A stretch of DNA of 8,701 nucleotides from an uncultured Bacteroidales bacterium (GCA_937902805.1 CALEMB010000071.1:1-8701), one strand, 5' to 3'; numbered from the stretch's first letter, positions 1 through 6,604 are shown. Program-made: numbers and translations. Notes: generated by a model not told the origin, from the sequence alone.

Positions 1-150
1 CTTCTTTTTCCATCTTTCGTTACGTTTTGTTGTAACGCTTTTTCAGGACAAGACACTGCCCCAGCAAAAAAAGCCGCTGAAAAGAAGGCCCCTGCTGCCA
101 AGAAGGCTCCTGCTAAGAAAGCCCCAGCAAAGAAGGCTGCAAAGAAATAA
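1..150 (+). CDS. 3' end of a gene for a small protein with a Lys/Ala/Pro-rich basic tail (5' truncated)
   Basis: An open frame enters from the window edge and ends at TAA 148-150, giving 49 codons with no ATG, so the start lies outside. The first 20 residues are hydrophobic with a Cys-Cys pair, then AFSGQDTA. They resemble the end of a Sec signal peptide, with a possible cleavage after Ala-Phe-Ser. The last 29 residues are almost only Lys, Ala and Pro in PAKKA-like repeats (12 Lys). Such tails occur in histone H1-like DNA-binding proteins and in some small exported Bacteroidota proteins. The hydrophobic stretch just before the tail argues for an exported protein rather than a nucleoid protein. 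A terminator-like palindrome follows 26 bases after the stop, which supports a real gene end. No function is assigned. Confidence 0.6.
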   Translation, partial: LLFPSFVTFCCNAFSGQDTAPAKKAAEKKAPAAKKAPAKKAPAKKAAKK

Positions 151-176
151 GACTTTGCAATTTATCGCATAAACGA

Positions 177-208
177 CAAGAGGATGTGCCAGCTGGCACA
201 TCCTCTTG
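177..208. terminator. Perfect 32-base palindrome between convergent genes, probable terminator
   Basis: The 32 bases are a perfect inverted repeat centred on AGCT, able to form a stem of about 14 bp with a 4-base loop. On the + strand it is followed by TTTT at 210-213, so it fits intrinsic termination of the Lys-rich gene ending at 150. On the - strand it lies 21 bases after the dipeptidyl peptidase III stop (230-232). There the following bases hold only a short T run, so termination in that direction is less certain. Confidence 0.75.
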
Positions 209-229
209 CTTTTACTAGGGCACTTACGC

Positions 230-2284
230 TTAATGCGAAGCCTTCAGGAAGCTGTAGTCCTTGCCGTATTTCAGGTGTTGCTCCACGAAATCGGAAGGAT
301 ACTCGACCTTGTAGTCTACCACCTCACCGTTTTCGACGACAGGGACAATCTCAGGATTGATGAAGCCACCGTAAGGCTTCAAACCGAGGGCGTTGTAACG
401 CTCCTTGACTTCCTTGTGCAGTTCGGGATCAACTTTCACGGCATATTTCTCCACGATAGCCTTACCTGCGGCATAGTCGCCTTCGCTCTTGATGCGTTGG
501 ATCTCGGCCAACAGTTCGCCAAACAAGCCACGCAACGCCTCGAAGTCATTGACGATGTAATAAGTCTTGCCATTCTCGACCTTTTTCTCGATGACATTGG
601 CATCCTTACCGTGCTCGTAGCACCATTCCGAGATGAGTTTGCGGTTCTGCATGTGCGACTCGGTGACATCCTTGCCCAGCTCCACGCGAGCCAGCTGCGA
701 CATCATACCGTTGCGGATATAGGAGCAATATTCGGCCTTGTAGGCTTCAGCATCAGGCATCACGCCCAGTTCCACCATTCTCGGTTCAGCCAGGTAATAC
801 AGGCCAAAGAGGTCGGCACGGGCTTCTTCCAGCGTCGAGCTAAACTCCTTCAAAGCGCCAGGTTGTGTGCCAGGAAGCAGCTTGCCCGAACCGTGACCCA
901 AGCATTCGTGCAGGTTGGTGTGCACCACATCTGCATCAGAGCCATATTTCTTGCACAGGTCGACTTCCTCTTGCGTGTAAGCAAACTCAGCCAAAGCACT
1001 TCTCGGACATTCGTCGGCGGCCTTGTCGTAGGCTTCCATCAGGTTGGTGATGGTCACCGACTTGGAGCCGTAGTCCTTACGAATCCAATCAGCGTTGGGC
1101 AAGTTGATGCCAATCGGAGGAGACGGGAAGCAGTCGCCACCCAGCGTGGTGACGATGATGCTCTTTGCCGAAACACCTTTGCACTCCTCTTTCTTGAAGC
1201 GCGGGTCGACGGGCGAATGGTCCTCAAACCACTGGGCGTTCTCACTGATGATGTTGGAGCGCTTGGTGGCCTCGAGGTCCTTATAGTCAACGATGGCTTC
1301 CCAGGTGGCCTTCATACCCATCGGGTCGCCGTAGTCCTCGATGAAGCCATTCACATAATCGATATGCGACACAGAATCCTGCACCCAAGCGATGTTGTAT
1401 TCGTCCCAGGTCTTCAGGTCGCCCGTGATGTAGTAATCGATGAGCTTCTGGGTGTAGTCGCGCTGGATGTCGTTCTCTGCCACCTCGTTGGCTTTCTGGA
1501 GCCAGCTGATGATAGCTGTAATAGCCTCGCCGTAAAGACCGTCAGCCTTGTAGACATCTTCATAAATCTTGCCGTCTTTCTTCACCAACTTGGAGTTCAG
1601 GCCGTAAGAAATCGGGGTGGCATCGTTCGGGACGCGCATCTTGTCGTAGAAGGCTTCCACCTCGCCCTTGTTAATGTCGCCCTCGTAGAAGTTCACCGCA
1701 GAGTTGGCGATGATGTCTTCTTCACTGCTGCGACGCATTTTGTAAAGTTCTTTGTCAAACACGACAGGCGTCAGGAAGGCGATGAAATCATCCACCGTCT
1801 CACCCTCGTTGAGCGGAAGCAGACTGGCATCACTGCCTTTCACCAGGTCGGCGAAATAGGCCTCGCTGACCTCGGGGAAGAACTTGTCCTCAGCATAGTG
1901 GTGATGGATACCGTTGCTGAAGAACACGCGCTTGGCATACACCACGAAGTTCTGGAAGTCCGCGCATTCGCGGTCGCCTTTGTAAGAATTCAGCACAGCC
2001 TCGATGGTCTTGCGGACCGTCAGGTTGTACTTGAAGTTCTGGTCGGCGAGGATGTCGCGGCCACACTTGGCGGCTTCACCGAGATAGTAGACATAACTCT
2101 TTTGTTGCAGCGTCAGTTGGTCCCAATCCGGAATTTGGTAACGCATAATCCTCAAGTCGGCGAACTCGTCCACCAAATACTTGAATTCTTCTTTAGGCTG
2201 GGGCTGTTCTACGGTCTGTTCCTCTTTCGGGGCGCAGCCCACCAAAACGGCAGCCATTCCAATGCAAATCATCAGTTTTTTCAT
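230..2284 (-). CDS. dpp3: Dipeptidyl peptidase III (family M49), predicted lipoprotein
   Basis: Zinc exopeptidase that removes dipeptides from the N-terminus of oligopeptides. The 684-residue product has the M49 motif HECLGH (His459, Glu460, Cys461, His464) and, 23 residues after His464, the second motif EEARAD (Glu486-Glu487). By family knowledge, His459, His464 and Glu487 bind zinc and Glu460 is catalytic. The short HExxGH form, as opposed to the HExxxGH of animal DPP III, and the Cys inside it match what I recall of the Bacteroides enzyme. The N-terminus MKKLMICIGMAAVLVGC is a lipoprotein signal (lipobox LVGC, Cys17) followed by APKEE. This predicts envelope anchoring, perhaps surface exposure, whereas many DPP III enzymes are cytosolic. 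It is the last gene of a three-gene unit, 19 bases after the hydrolase stop. Length fits the bacterial family and no defects are seen. Confidence 0.95.
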   Translation of the reverse strand: MKKLMICIGMAAVLVGCAPKEEQTVEQPQPKEEFKYLVDEFADLRIMRYQIPDWDQLTLQQKSYVYYLGEAAKCGRDILADQNFKYNLTVRKTIEAVLNSYKGDRECADFQNFVVYAKRVFFSNGIHHHYAEDKFFPEVSEAYFADLVKGSDASLLPLNEGETVDDFIAFLTPVVFDKELYKMRRSSEEDIIANSAVNFYEGDINKGEVEAFYDKMRVPNDATPISYGLNSKLVKKDGKIYEDVYKADGLYGEAITAIISWLQKANEVAENDIQRDYTQKLIDYYITGDLKTWDEYNIAWVQDSVSHIDYVNGFIEDYGDPMGMKATWEAIVDYKDLEATKRSNIISENAQWFEDHSPVDPRFKKEECKGVSAKSIIVTTLGGDCFPSPPIGINLPNADWIRKDYGSKSVTITNLMEAYDKAADECPRSALAEFAYTQEEVDLCKKYGSDADVVHTNLHECLGHGSGKLLPGTQPGALKEFSSTLEEARADLFGLYYLAEPRMVELGVMPDAEAYKAEYCSYIRNGMMSQLARVELGKDVTESHMQNRKLISEWCYEHGKDANVIEKKVENGKTYYIVNDFEALRGLFGELLAEIQRIKSEGDYAAGKAIVEKYAVKVDPELHKEVKERYNALGLKPYGGFINPEIVPVVENGEVVDYKVEYPSDFVEQHLKYGKDYSFLKASH

Positions 2285-2303
2285 TTTATCTTTTGTTAAT
2301 CAA

Positions 2304-3248
2304 TTAGTTGCTTGAATTACGGGCTTCATGGATTTCTAAGGCCTGTTTGAAAGTGTAGACGTCGTTCTGCGGCATCTTCGACGGATCGAGTTGACGACAG
2401 GTGCCGTCCAGTTGAAGTTGTTCCTTGCCATAGACATAGTGGCGGCAGAACCAAAGAAACTCGTCGATGGTGGCTGGGCCGGCGATCGCAATCAAATGGC
2501 CATAGCCCTCGTAACGGCGCGCAAAATAAGGATAGCCAAACTTTTCGAAACGTTTCACCAGGTGATTCGTGCCATAGAAACCAACGTTGAAAAACTCGAT
2601 TTTGTTGTAAGGCACCAAACCGTCAGCCGTACCATGGAAAAGCATAGTCGGAGCGGGCGCATGGTTGCGGTATTGTGGCTTGCCTTTACTCGAGAAGATG
2701 GCACCGGCATACGCCACCACACCTGCCAAATGGAAATCTTCAGGCAGAATGTTGGAATTCAGTCTACCATTGCACATGGCATAATCCGTGTGCAAAGAAG
2801 TGATGGCACCCGCACTGGAGCCAGCCATCATAATCCAGTCCTTATTGATTTTCAACTCTTGGGCATGTTCAAGGAGATAGGCAATGGCCGAAATGGCGTC
2901 TTCCGTGGCCATGTCGATGGCTATTTCAAGCGGTTGATAATGAGTTGCGCTGAGATTTGTGACACCCCTCAAGCCCAAACGGTAGTCGATAGCAGCCACT
3001 TGGAAGCCTTCGTCCACCAGCTGCTTGAAATAAGCCTTCTCAAACTTGCCGTCGCGGTGACCGCCGACAAAGCCGCCACCGAAGACATACACCACACAAA
3101 TCGTGCTGTCATGCACCTGCGCGGGCGTATAGAAATCAAGGTAAAGTTGCAAAGTGTCGCGCTCGGCATATTGGTAAGTCTGCATGGTTTGGCTGAAACC
3201 TCCAATACCGGCAAACAGCAGTAAAAGCAAAAAAGTCAGTTTCTTCAT
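2304..3248 (-). CDS. Secreted alpha/beta hydrolase (esterase/lipase-like)
   Basis: The 314-residue product begins with a Sec signal peptide (Lys-Lys, a Leu-rich core, then GGFSQ, with cleavage probably near residues 19-21), so it should act in the envelope or outside. Alpha/beta-hydrolase marks follow: an oxyanion-hole segment FGGGF (56-60), a nucleophile elbow GSSAG (143-147, Ser145), a likely acid Asp209 in HGTADGLVP, and a likely His251 in EGYGH. This is a complete and correctly spaced triad resembling BD-FAE/HSL-type carboxylesterases. The substrate cannot be read from sequence; acetylated glycans, esters or peptides are all possible. Its ATG (3248-3246) overlaps the acyltransferase stop as ATGA, implying translational coupling, and the DPP III gene follows closely, so the three are probably co-transcribed. 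Confidence 0.88.
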   Translation of the reverse strand: MKKLTFLLLLLFAGIGGFSQTMQTYQYAERDTLQLYLDFYTPAQVHDSTICVVYVFGGGFVGGHRDGKFEKAYFKQLVDEGFQVAAIDYRLGLRGVTNLSATHYQPLEIAIDMATEDAISAIAYLLEHAQELKINKDWIMMAGSSAGAITSLHTDYAMCNGRLNSNILPEDFHLAGVVAYAGAIFSSKGKPQYRNHAPAPTMLFHGTADGLVPYNKIEFFNVGFYGTNHLVKRFEKFGYPYFARRYEGYGHLIAIAGPATIDEFLWFCRHYVYGKEQLQLDGTCRQLDPSKMPQNDVYTFKQALEIHEARNSSN

Positions 3249-4186
3249 TGTTGATGCGTTTTGTAGTATTCTTTCATGAAATCAGGCAAAGAACGCAAAG
3301 CGGCTTGTTCGCGCCATTGCTTTCTCACCTCCTGGGCGGGCACACCGAAGACGGCCTTACCCGGCTCGATGTTCTTGTCGACGGCGGAGGTAGCCAATAC
3401 GACCGCACCCGTACCAATGACCAAGTCCTTGTTGATACACACACGACCCCAGAGGATGACGTCATCTTCAATGCGGGTCACGCCAGCGATGGCGGCATGG
3501 GCACCGATGAGACAATTGTGACCAATGTAGCTGTCGTGACCGATTTGGCAGTGGTTGTCGAGTTTGGTGCCCCTCTCGATGATAGTATCAGAGGTGACAC
3601 CACGGTCGATGCTACACAGGGCACCAATTTCCACATCGTCGCCAATAACAACACGGCCAAAGGATTCAAACTTCTTGAAGCCTTCGTTGCGGCGCTGGAA
3701 GTAGTAACCGTCCGCCCCAATAACGCTGCCTGAGTGGATGATGACGTTGTCGCCAATCACGCAGTGGTCGTAAATGGTCACATTGGGATGGATGAGACAG
3801 TTCTTTCCGATGACGGTGTGGTGTCCGACAAACGCACCTGGCATAATCATCGTCCCCTCACCTATCGTCGCGCTGTCGCTGATGGGCTGCGTCTGCGGCT
3901 CGAAAGGACGGAAATGCCGCATGATGCAGATAAACGCATCGAATGGGTCGGGGTGCAGAAGCAGTGCCTTGCCTTCGGGGCAGTCCACTTCCTTATTGAT
4001 AAGCACCACTGTCGCCGCTGAGTTGAGCGCCTTAGCGTAGTATTTCGGGTGGTCGACGAAAGTGATGTCGCCCGCTTCCACCTTGTGGATTTCGTTCAAG
4101 CCGGTAATGGGGAAATTGGCGGGACCAATGTATTTGGCGCCAATGAGTTCCGCAATAGTTTTAAGGGTAGTTTTCTTGATTTTCAT
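3245..4186 (-). CDS. lpxD: LpxD-family UDP-3-O-acylglucosamine N-acyltransferase
   Basis: The family transfers an acyl chain from acyl carrier protein to the 2-amino group of UDP-3-O-acyl-glucosamine in lipid A synthesis at the cytoplasmic side of the inner membrane. The 313-residue product has an N-terminal LpxD-like UDP-binding domain (about 1-90). A left-handed beta-helix of hexapeptide repeats follows (about 92-270; many [LIV]G-x4 units such as ATIGEGTMI and VIGDNVII). His217 in QIGHD aligns with the catalytic His of E. coli LpxD, and a short helical C-terminus ends the protein. I chose ATG 4186: the frame extends to TTG 4213, but that would place the start on a promoter-like element. The product is shorter than E. 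coli LpxD. In Bacteroidota a second LpxD-like paralogue commonly lies beside efp, so this may be that paralogue rather than the main LpxD, and its exact substrate is uncertain. Confidence 0.88.
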   Translation of the reverse strand: MKIKKTTLKTIAELIGAKYIGPANFPITGLNEIHKVEAGDITFVDHPKYYAKALNSAATVVLINKEVDCPEGKALLLHPDPFDAFICIMRHFRPFEPQTQPISDSATIGEGTMIMPGAFVGHHTVIGKNCLIHPNVTIYDHCVIGDNVIIHSGSVIGADGYYFQRRNEGFKKFESFGRVVIGDDVEIGALCSIDRGVTSDTIIERGTKLDNHCQIGHDSYIGHNCLIGAHAAIAGVTRIEDDVILWGRVCINKDLVIGTGAVVLATSAVDKNIEPGKAVFGVPAQEVRKQWREQAALRSLPDFMKEYYKTHQQ

Positions 4187-4210
4187 CGGAAAGCAATTTT
4201 GATAAAAGTG

Positions 4211-4238
4211 CAAAAATACAAAAAAAGCGCAAAGTCAA
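4211..4238 (-). promoter_or_regulatory. Candidate promoter for the lpxD-hydrolase-dpp3 unit, overlapping the efp terminator
   Basis: On the - strand, TTG (4238-4236) is followed after 17 bases by TATTTTTG (4218-4211), which fits the Bacteroidota -7 consensus TAnnTTTG. The spacing is shorter than the usual 19-21. Transcription would start near 4205, about 20 bases before ATG 4186. The upstream element lies inside the efp terminator hairpin. Confidence 0.5.
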
Positions 4239-4256
4239 TCGACTTTGCGCTTTTTT
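4220..4256. terminator. Strong bidirectional intrinsic terminator after efp
   Basis: The stem GCGCAAAGTC (4227-4236) pairs perfectly with GACTTTGCGC (4241-4250) around the loop AATC. Seven A bases precede it (4220-4226) and six T bases follow it (4251-4256). On the - strand this is a 10-bp hairpin followed by a T run, 13 bases past the efp stop, so efp is probably a single-gene transcript separate from lpxD. Confidence 0.9.
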
Positions 4257-4269
4257 ATGCTTTGACCGA

Positions 4270-4833
4270 TTAGGCTTTCACGCGTTCGCAGTATTCGCCC
4301 GTGCGGGTATCAACGCGAATCATGTCGTCGGTGTTGATGAACAACGGCACGCGAACCATAGCACCCGTCTCAACGGTGGCTTCCTTCAGAGCGTTGGTGG
4401 CGGTGTTGCCCTTCTCGCCAGGCTCGGTATAGGTCACTTGGAGGACGGTCTTCACCGGCATTTCGGCGAAGAGGATGGTCTCGGTGCTGGCGTCGACGAC
4501 GACGTCAACCACATCGTTTTCCTTCATGAACTTCACGCCAGTGATGTTGTCGCCAGCGATCGGGATCTGTTCGTAGGTCTCGGTGTGCATGAAGATGTAG
4601 TCCTCACCTTCCTTGTAAAGGTACTGATAGGGACGGTGCTCAACGCGGACATCCTCCAGTTTCACGCCGATGTCGAAACGCTTCTCCAAAACGTTGCCGC
4701 TCAACACATCCTTCAGTTTGATACGCATGATAGTGTTGCCCTTTCCAGGCTTAACATGTTGGAAGTCAATGCAGAAATAAATCTTTCCATCCAGACGGAC
4801 GGCGCTTCCAATCTTAACATCTTGACTTAACAT
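4270..4833 (-). CDS. efp: Translation elongation factor P
   Basis: EF-P binds ribosomes stalled on consecutive prolines, next to the P-site tRNA, and promotes peptide-bond formation. The 187-residue product has the usual three-domain length. Domain I (about 1-64) carries the loop KPGKG with tip Lys31, equivalent to the Lys that is modified in E. coli EF-P. Two OB-fold domains follow (about 66-127 and 129-187). The last holds the family signature region KEATVETGAMVRVPLFI (150-166) and ends DTRTGEYCERVKA, close to other EF-Ps. No modification gene is seen in the window, so the state of Lys31 is unknown. The gene has a consensus promoter upstream and a strong terminator downstream. Confidence 0.98.
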   Translation of the reverse strand: MLSQDVKIGSAVRLDGKIYFCIDFQHVKPGKGNTIMRIKLKDVLSGNVLEKRFDIGVKLEDVRVEHRPYQYLYKEGEDYIFMHTETYEQIPIAGDNITGVKFMKENDVVDVVVDASTETILFAEMPVKTVLQVTYTEPGEKGNTATNALKEATVETGAMVRVPLFINTDDMIRVDTRTGEYCERVKA

Positions 4834-4851
4834 AGGTATTTCAGATTTAAT

Positions 4852-4881
4852 GATTTAAAATTCAAAGATTTAAAATTCAAA
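4852..4881. repeat. Tandem duplication of a 15-base unit in the efp leader
   Basis: The unit GATTTAAAATTCAAA occurs at 4852-4866 and again at 4867-4881 without a mismatch. A partial copy (GATTTAA) lies just before at 4844-4850, and ATTCAA follows. It sits in the predicted 5' leader of efp, between promoter and start. Very A+T-rich leaders are normal in Bacteroidota, so the effect is unknown. Confidence 0.85.
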
Positions 4882-4911
4882 ATTCAATTCCAAGGTAATG
4901 AAATGAAGGTG

Positions 4912-4942
4912 CAAAGGTAGTGTATTTCAGGGAAATGGCAAA
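4912..4942 (-). promoter_or_regulatory. efp promoter (Bacteroidota -33/-7 type)
   Basis: On the - strand, TTTG (4942-4939) is followed by exactly 19 bases and then TACCTTTG (4919-4912). This is a full match to the primary sigma consensus TTTG-N19-21-TAnnTTTG. Transcription should start near 4905, leaving a leader of about 70 bases before the efp ATG at 4833. Confidence 0.8.
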
Positions 4943-4951
4943 GGAATTATG

Positions 4952-4977
4952 AAAAAAAGTGACATTACCTTTCACTT
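4952..4977 (-). terminator. Weak terminator-like hairpin at the end of the toxin-antitoxin pair
   Basis: AAGTGA (4957-4962) can pair with TCACTT (4972-4977) around a 9-base loop. On the - strand the T run from the A bases at 4952-4958 follows. The stem is only 6 bp and overlaps the antitoxin stop codon, so the call is tentative. Confidence 0.35.
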
Positions 4978-5251
4978 AACCTATGGGAACACTCACAATC
5001 GGCTCACCCAGGGCGAGGGAAATGTCGGCCAATGTGTTGGTTGTGAAATTATGCCTGCCTGTAAGCCACCTCGAAACTTCCGACTCACGTTTACCCATTT
5101 TTCTCGCCAACTCTTTCTGCGACATTCCTTTTGCCTTTAAGATAGCATCAATGCGGTCAGCAATCTCAAATGACAAATTGAATTCCGCTCGAGTTTTCTC
5201 CGAAACCTGAGCTAAACATTCGCGGAACAACGGATTTGTTACGATTTTCAT
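4976..5251 (-). CDS. XRE-family helix-turn-helix protein, probable antitoxin
   Basis: The 91-residue protein has a Cro/C1-type helix-turn-helix at about 43-63 (SQKELARKMGKRESEVSRW), followed by TGRHNFTTNTLADISLALG, the usual rest of the XRE domain. An N-terminal segment of about 35 residues precedes it and could form the part that binds the partner protein. Its ATG overlaps the stop of the upstream gene as ATGA, a typical arrangement for co-translated toxin-antitoxin pairs with the toxin first (HigBA-like order). By family knowledge it would neutralise the toxin and repress the operon. Both genes look richer in A+T than efp or the peptidase genes, suggesting acquisition by transfer. The HTH call is firm; the antitoxin role is inferred from context. 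Confidence 0.85.
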   Translation of the reverse strand: MKIVTNPLFRECLAQVSEKTRAEFNLSFEIADRIDAILKAKGMSQKELARKMGKRESEVSRWLTGRHNFTTNTLADISLALGEPIVSVPIG

Positions 5252-5724
5252 AGTTCAAACACTTTATTGTCAATACCAACAATCATATTCTTTTCGATAA
5301 CAATGCTTCCTGTTTTTTGAGCCTGTTTCAGCAACTCATCAAACCGCTGTAAATCCATCACATAGCCACTCAATGTCTCGTCTTCCTCATAGGTGCGCGT
5401 TGTCTTTATTCCACCATTGCCGAGAATTAGGATTTGATCCGACATCCTTAAACAATACAAACGCAGACTTCTAGAATCAAGCGACAAGGCAGAGACATTG
5501 TCGTTCATCTTTCCCTCTATGCGAAAAAACCGTTCCAACGCTCCTCTTTCAATAATCTTTTCCAATGCCACGATAATACGTTGAAAATCTCGGTTCAACT
5601 CTGAATTGTCCTTGAATTTCATCAAAAAATCCTCATATTCCGAAACGCTATTGCCATTAAAACAAATCGAATACAAGCTTACATTGTCGTTCTGTTCAAT
5701 AGTTTTTAATTGGGCTGTTTTCAT
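5248..5724 (-). CDS. Probable RelE/HigB-like toxin partner of the XRE protein
   Basis: The 158-residue soluble protein lies first in a two-gene unit, overlapping the XRE gene by ATGA. Its central and C-terminal part (about 45-135) resembles the HigB/RelE-like layout. An alpha-helical stretch (DFQRIIVALEKIIERGALERFF) is followed by strands LRLYCLRMSDQILILGNGG, then a basic IKTTRTY turn and a final helix (YVMDLQRFDELL). RelE-fold toxins are ribosome-dependent mRNA endonucleases, but I cannot identify catalytic residues with certainty. At 158 residues it is longer than typical HigB (about 90-115), with about 40 extra residues at the N-terminus and about 25 at the C-terminus. The family seems to recur in Bacteroidota. 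The CDS is certain in my view; toxin activity is an inference from gene order and partner. Start ATG 5724 is 22 bases from a -7-like element. Confidence 0.75.
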   Translation of the reverse strand: MKTAQLKTIEQNDNVSLYSICFNGNSVSEYEDFLMKFKDNSELNRDFQRIIVALEKIIERGALERFFRIEGKMNDNVSALSLDSRSLRLYCLRMSDQILILGNGGIKTTRTYEEDETLSGYVMDLQRFDELLKQAQKTGSIVIEKNMIVGIDNKVFEL

Positions 5725-5745
5725 TGGTTTTGAATTTTATCGCTG

Positions 5746-5753
5746 CAAAATTA
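5746..5753 (-). promoter_or_regulatory. -7-like element upstream of the toxin-antitoxin pair
   Basis: On the - strand, TAATTTTG matches the Bacteroidota -7 consensus TAnnTTTG, 21 bases before the toxin ATG. No convincing TTTG is found at the -33 spacing, only TAAGTGAA. The promoter could therefore be weak or depend on a regulator, as expected for an autoregulated pair. Confidence 0.4.
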
Positions 5754-5808
5754 CACAACTTTTTTCAAATAATTCACTTATATGTAAAGTTTTTTCCCTG
5801 CAAACAAC

Positions 5809-5856
5809 AAAAAAGCCACTCTCCAACTCCGTCTTAGAGTTTTCGAGGGTGGTTTT
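5809..5856 (-). terminator. Intrinsic terminator of the FISUMP lipoprotein gene
   Basis: CCACTCTC with AACTC (5816-5829) pairs with GAGTT and GAGGGTGG (5837-5852) around a 7-base loop, with one internal loop and a G-T pair. On the - strand it is followed by a six-base T run (A bases 5809-5814), 35 bases after the stop at 5891. The T run at 5853-5856 could also serve + strand transcripts. Confidence 0.7.
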
Positions 5857-5890
5857 GTGGGTTTCCCGCTGTTATGGCCTCAAATGGAAA

Positions 5891-6604
5891 TTATTGATTG
5901 GAACAGACGGGACGGACGGATTGACCTTGGTAGCGGTAATAAAGGTCCACAAAGTTATTGCTTGCCGTAAATCCAAAGTCATACGCACCATCAGGAATGC
6001 CGACATAAAGCGAACTCGACCAATAAATGCCATCGGTACCCATACCCATAAGATTTTCGTCCCTGCGATAACCAGCAGCAGGAAGGAAGAGACGGCCTCC
6101 ATTACTTGCGGTGAAAAGGAATCCGTTCACCCCGTTCTGAACTGTCCAAGTGCCGGTTGTGTTGTCGCGCAATTCCTTCCATTGTTCCATTGTCGGTATG
6201 TGCCAACCTGTTCCCCACTTCACCAAGGCCGCATCATCAATTGGCCACAACACGTTTAAATTGTCAACAAAACCGTTGTAGCCATACGTGGAGTCGGTGC
6301 AGTATTTGGTAAAAGTATGTCCATCGCCCATACAATACTGATAAGTAGTCCAATTGTAGGTGTTTTTTGGAGAGGTGTCTCCCCAAGCAAAATAGTCACC
6401 GTAACCTTCAGGGGTACCCGCACCAATATTACAAGCGGCCCACAACGTTCCGCTCGGCAGGCCAAGGTCAACATAGTCGTGTCCTCCGTTGCTTCCGCTG
6501 ACCGTGAAAGGCATGACAATAGGTTCCGGCTCTTTACATCCACTTATGTAAAGCATGGTTCCAAATAGCATTATGGCTGCCACTGCCTTCATCAGTTTTT
6601 TCAT
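5891..6604 (-). CDS. FISUMP-domain (Fibrobacter succinogenes major paralogous domain) lipoprotein
   Basis: The 237-residue protein starts with a lipoprotein signal (MKKLMK, a hydrophobic core, lipobox ISGC with Cys23) followed by KEPEP, a Lys/Glu pattern compatible with outer-membrane and possibly surface location in Bacteroidota. The rest (about 41-235) is a Trp/Gly-rich FISUMP domain: DYVDLGLPSGTLWAACNIGA (44-63), YFAWGD, WPIDDAA, WGTGWHIPT (130-138), LPAAGYR (174-180), YWSSSLY (194-200) and the closing SVRPVCSNQ. These are recurrent family marks in Bacteroidales and Fibrobacter proteins. The biochemical function of the domain is not established, and a surface binding or structural role is only a guess. 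The gene appears to be transcribed alone, with a terminator downstream. No clear promoter was found; TATTTTTA (6662-6655, -) is the nearest -7-like site, without a matching -33. Confidence 0.88.
   Translation of the reverse strand: MKKLMKAVAAIMLFGTMLYISGCKEPEPIVMPFTVSGSNGGHDYVDLGLPSGTLWAACNIGAGTPEGYGDYFAWGDTSPKNTYNWTTYQYCMGDGHTFTKYCTDSTYGYNGFVDNLNVLWPIDDAALVKWGTGWHIPTMEQWKELRDNTTGTWTVQNGVNGFLFTASNGGRLFLPAAGYRRDENLMGMGTDGIYWSSSLYVGIPDGAYDFGFTASNNFVDLYYRYQGQSVRPVCSNQ

Noticed and set aside
206..2299. Open frame of 697 codons on the + strand, opposite the dipeptidyl peptidase III gene
   Set aside because: It mirrors almost exactly the extent of a well-supported M49 gene. Its translation has no recognisable domain, and such antisense frames arise when the real gene rarely uses TTA, CTA or TCA codons.
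2391..3224. 277-codon + strand open frame opposite the alpha/beta hydrolase
   Set aside because: The opposite strand has a complete catalytic triad, a signal peptide and operon spacing; this frame shows no family features.
4187..4213. N-terminal extension of the lpxD product to a TTG start at 4213
   Set aside because: The nine extra residues do not resemble the LpxD N-terminus, and the TTG falls on the -7-like element; ATG 4186 fits the family start.
5606..6259. 217-codon + strand open frame across the toxin start, terminator and FISUMP gene
   Set aside because: It crosses a terminator and two supported - strand genes and has no recognisable domain.
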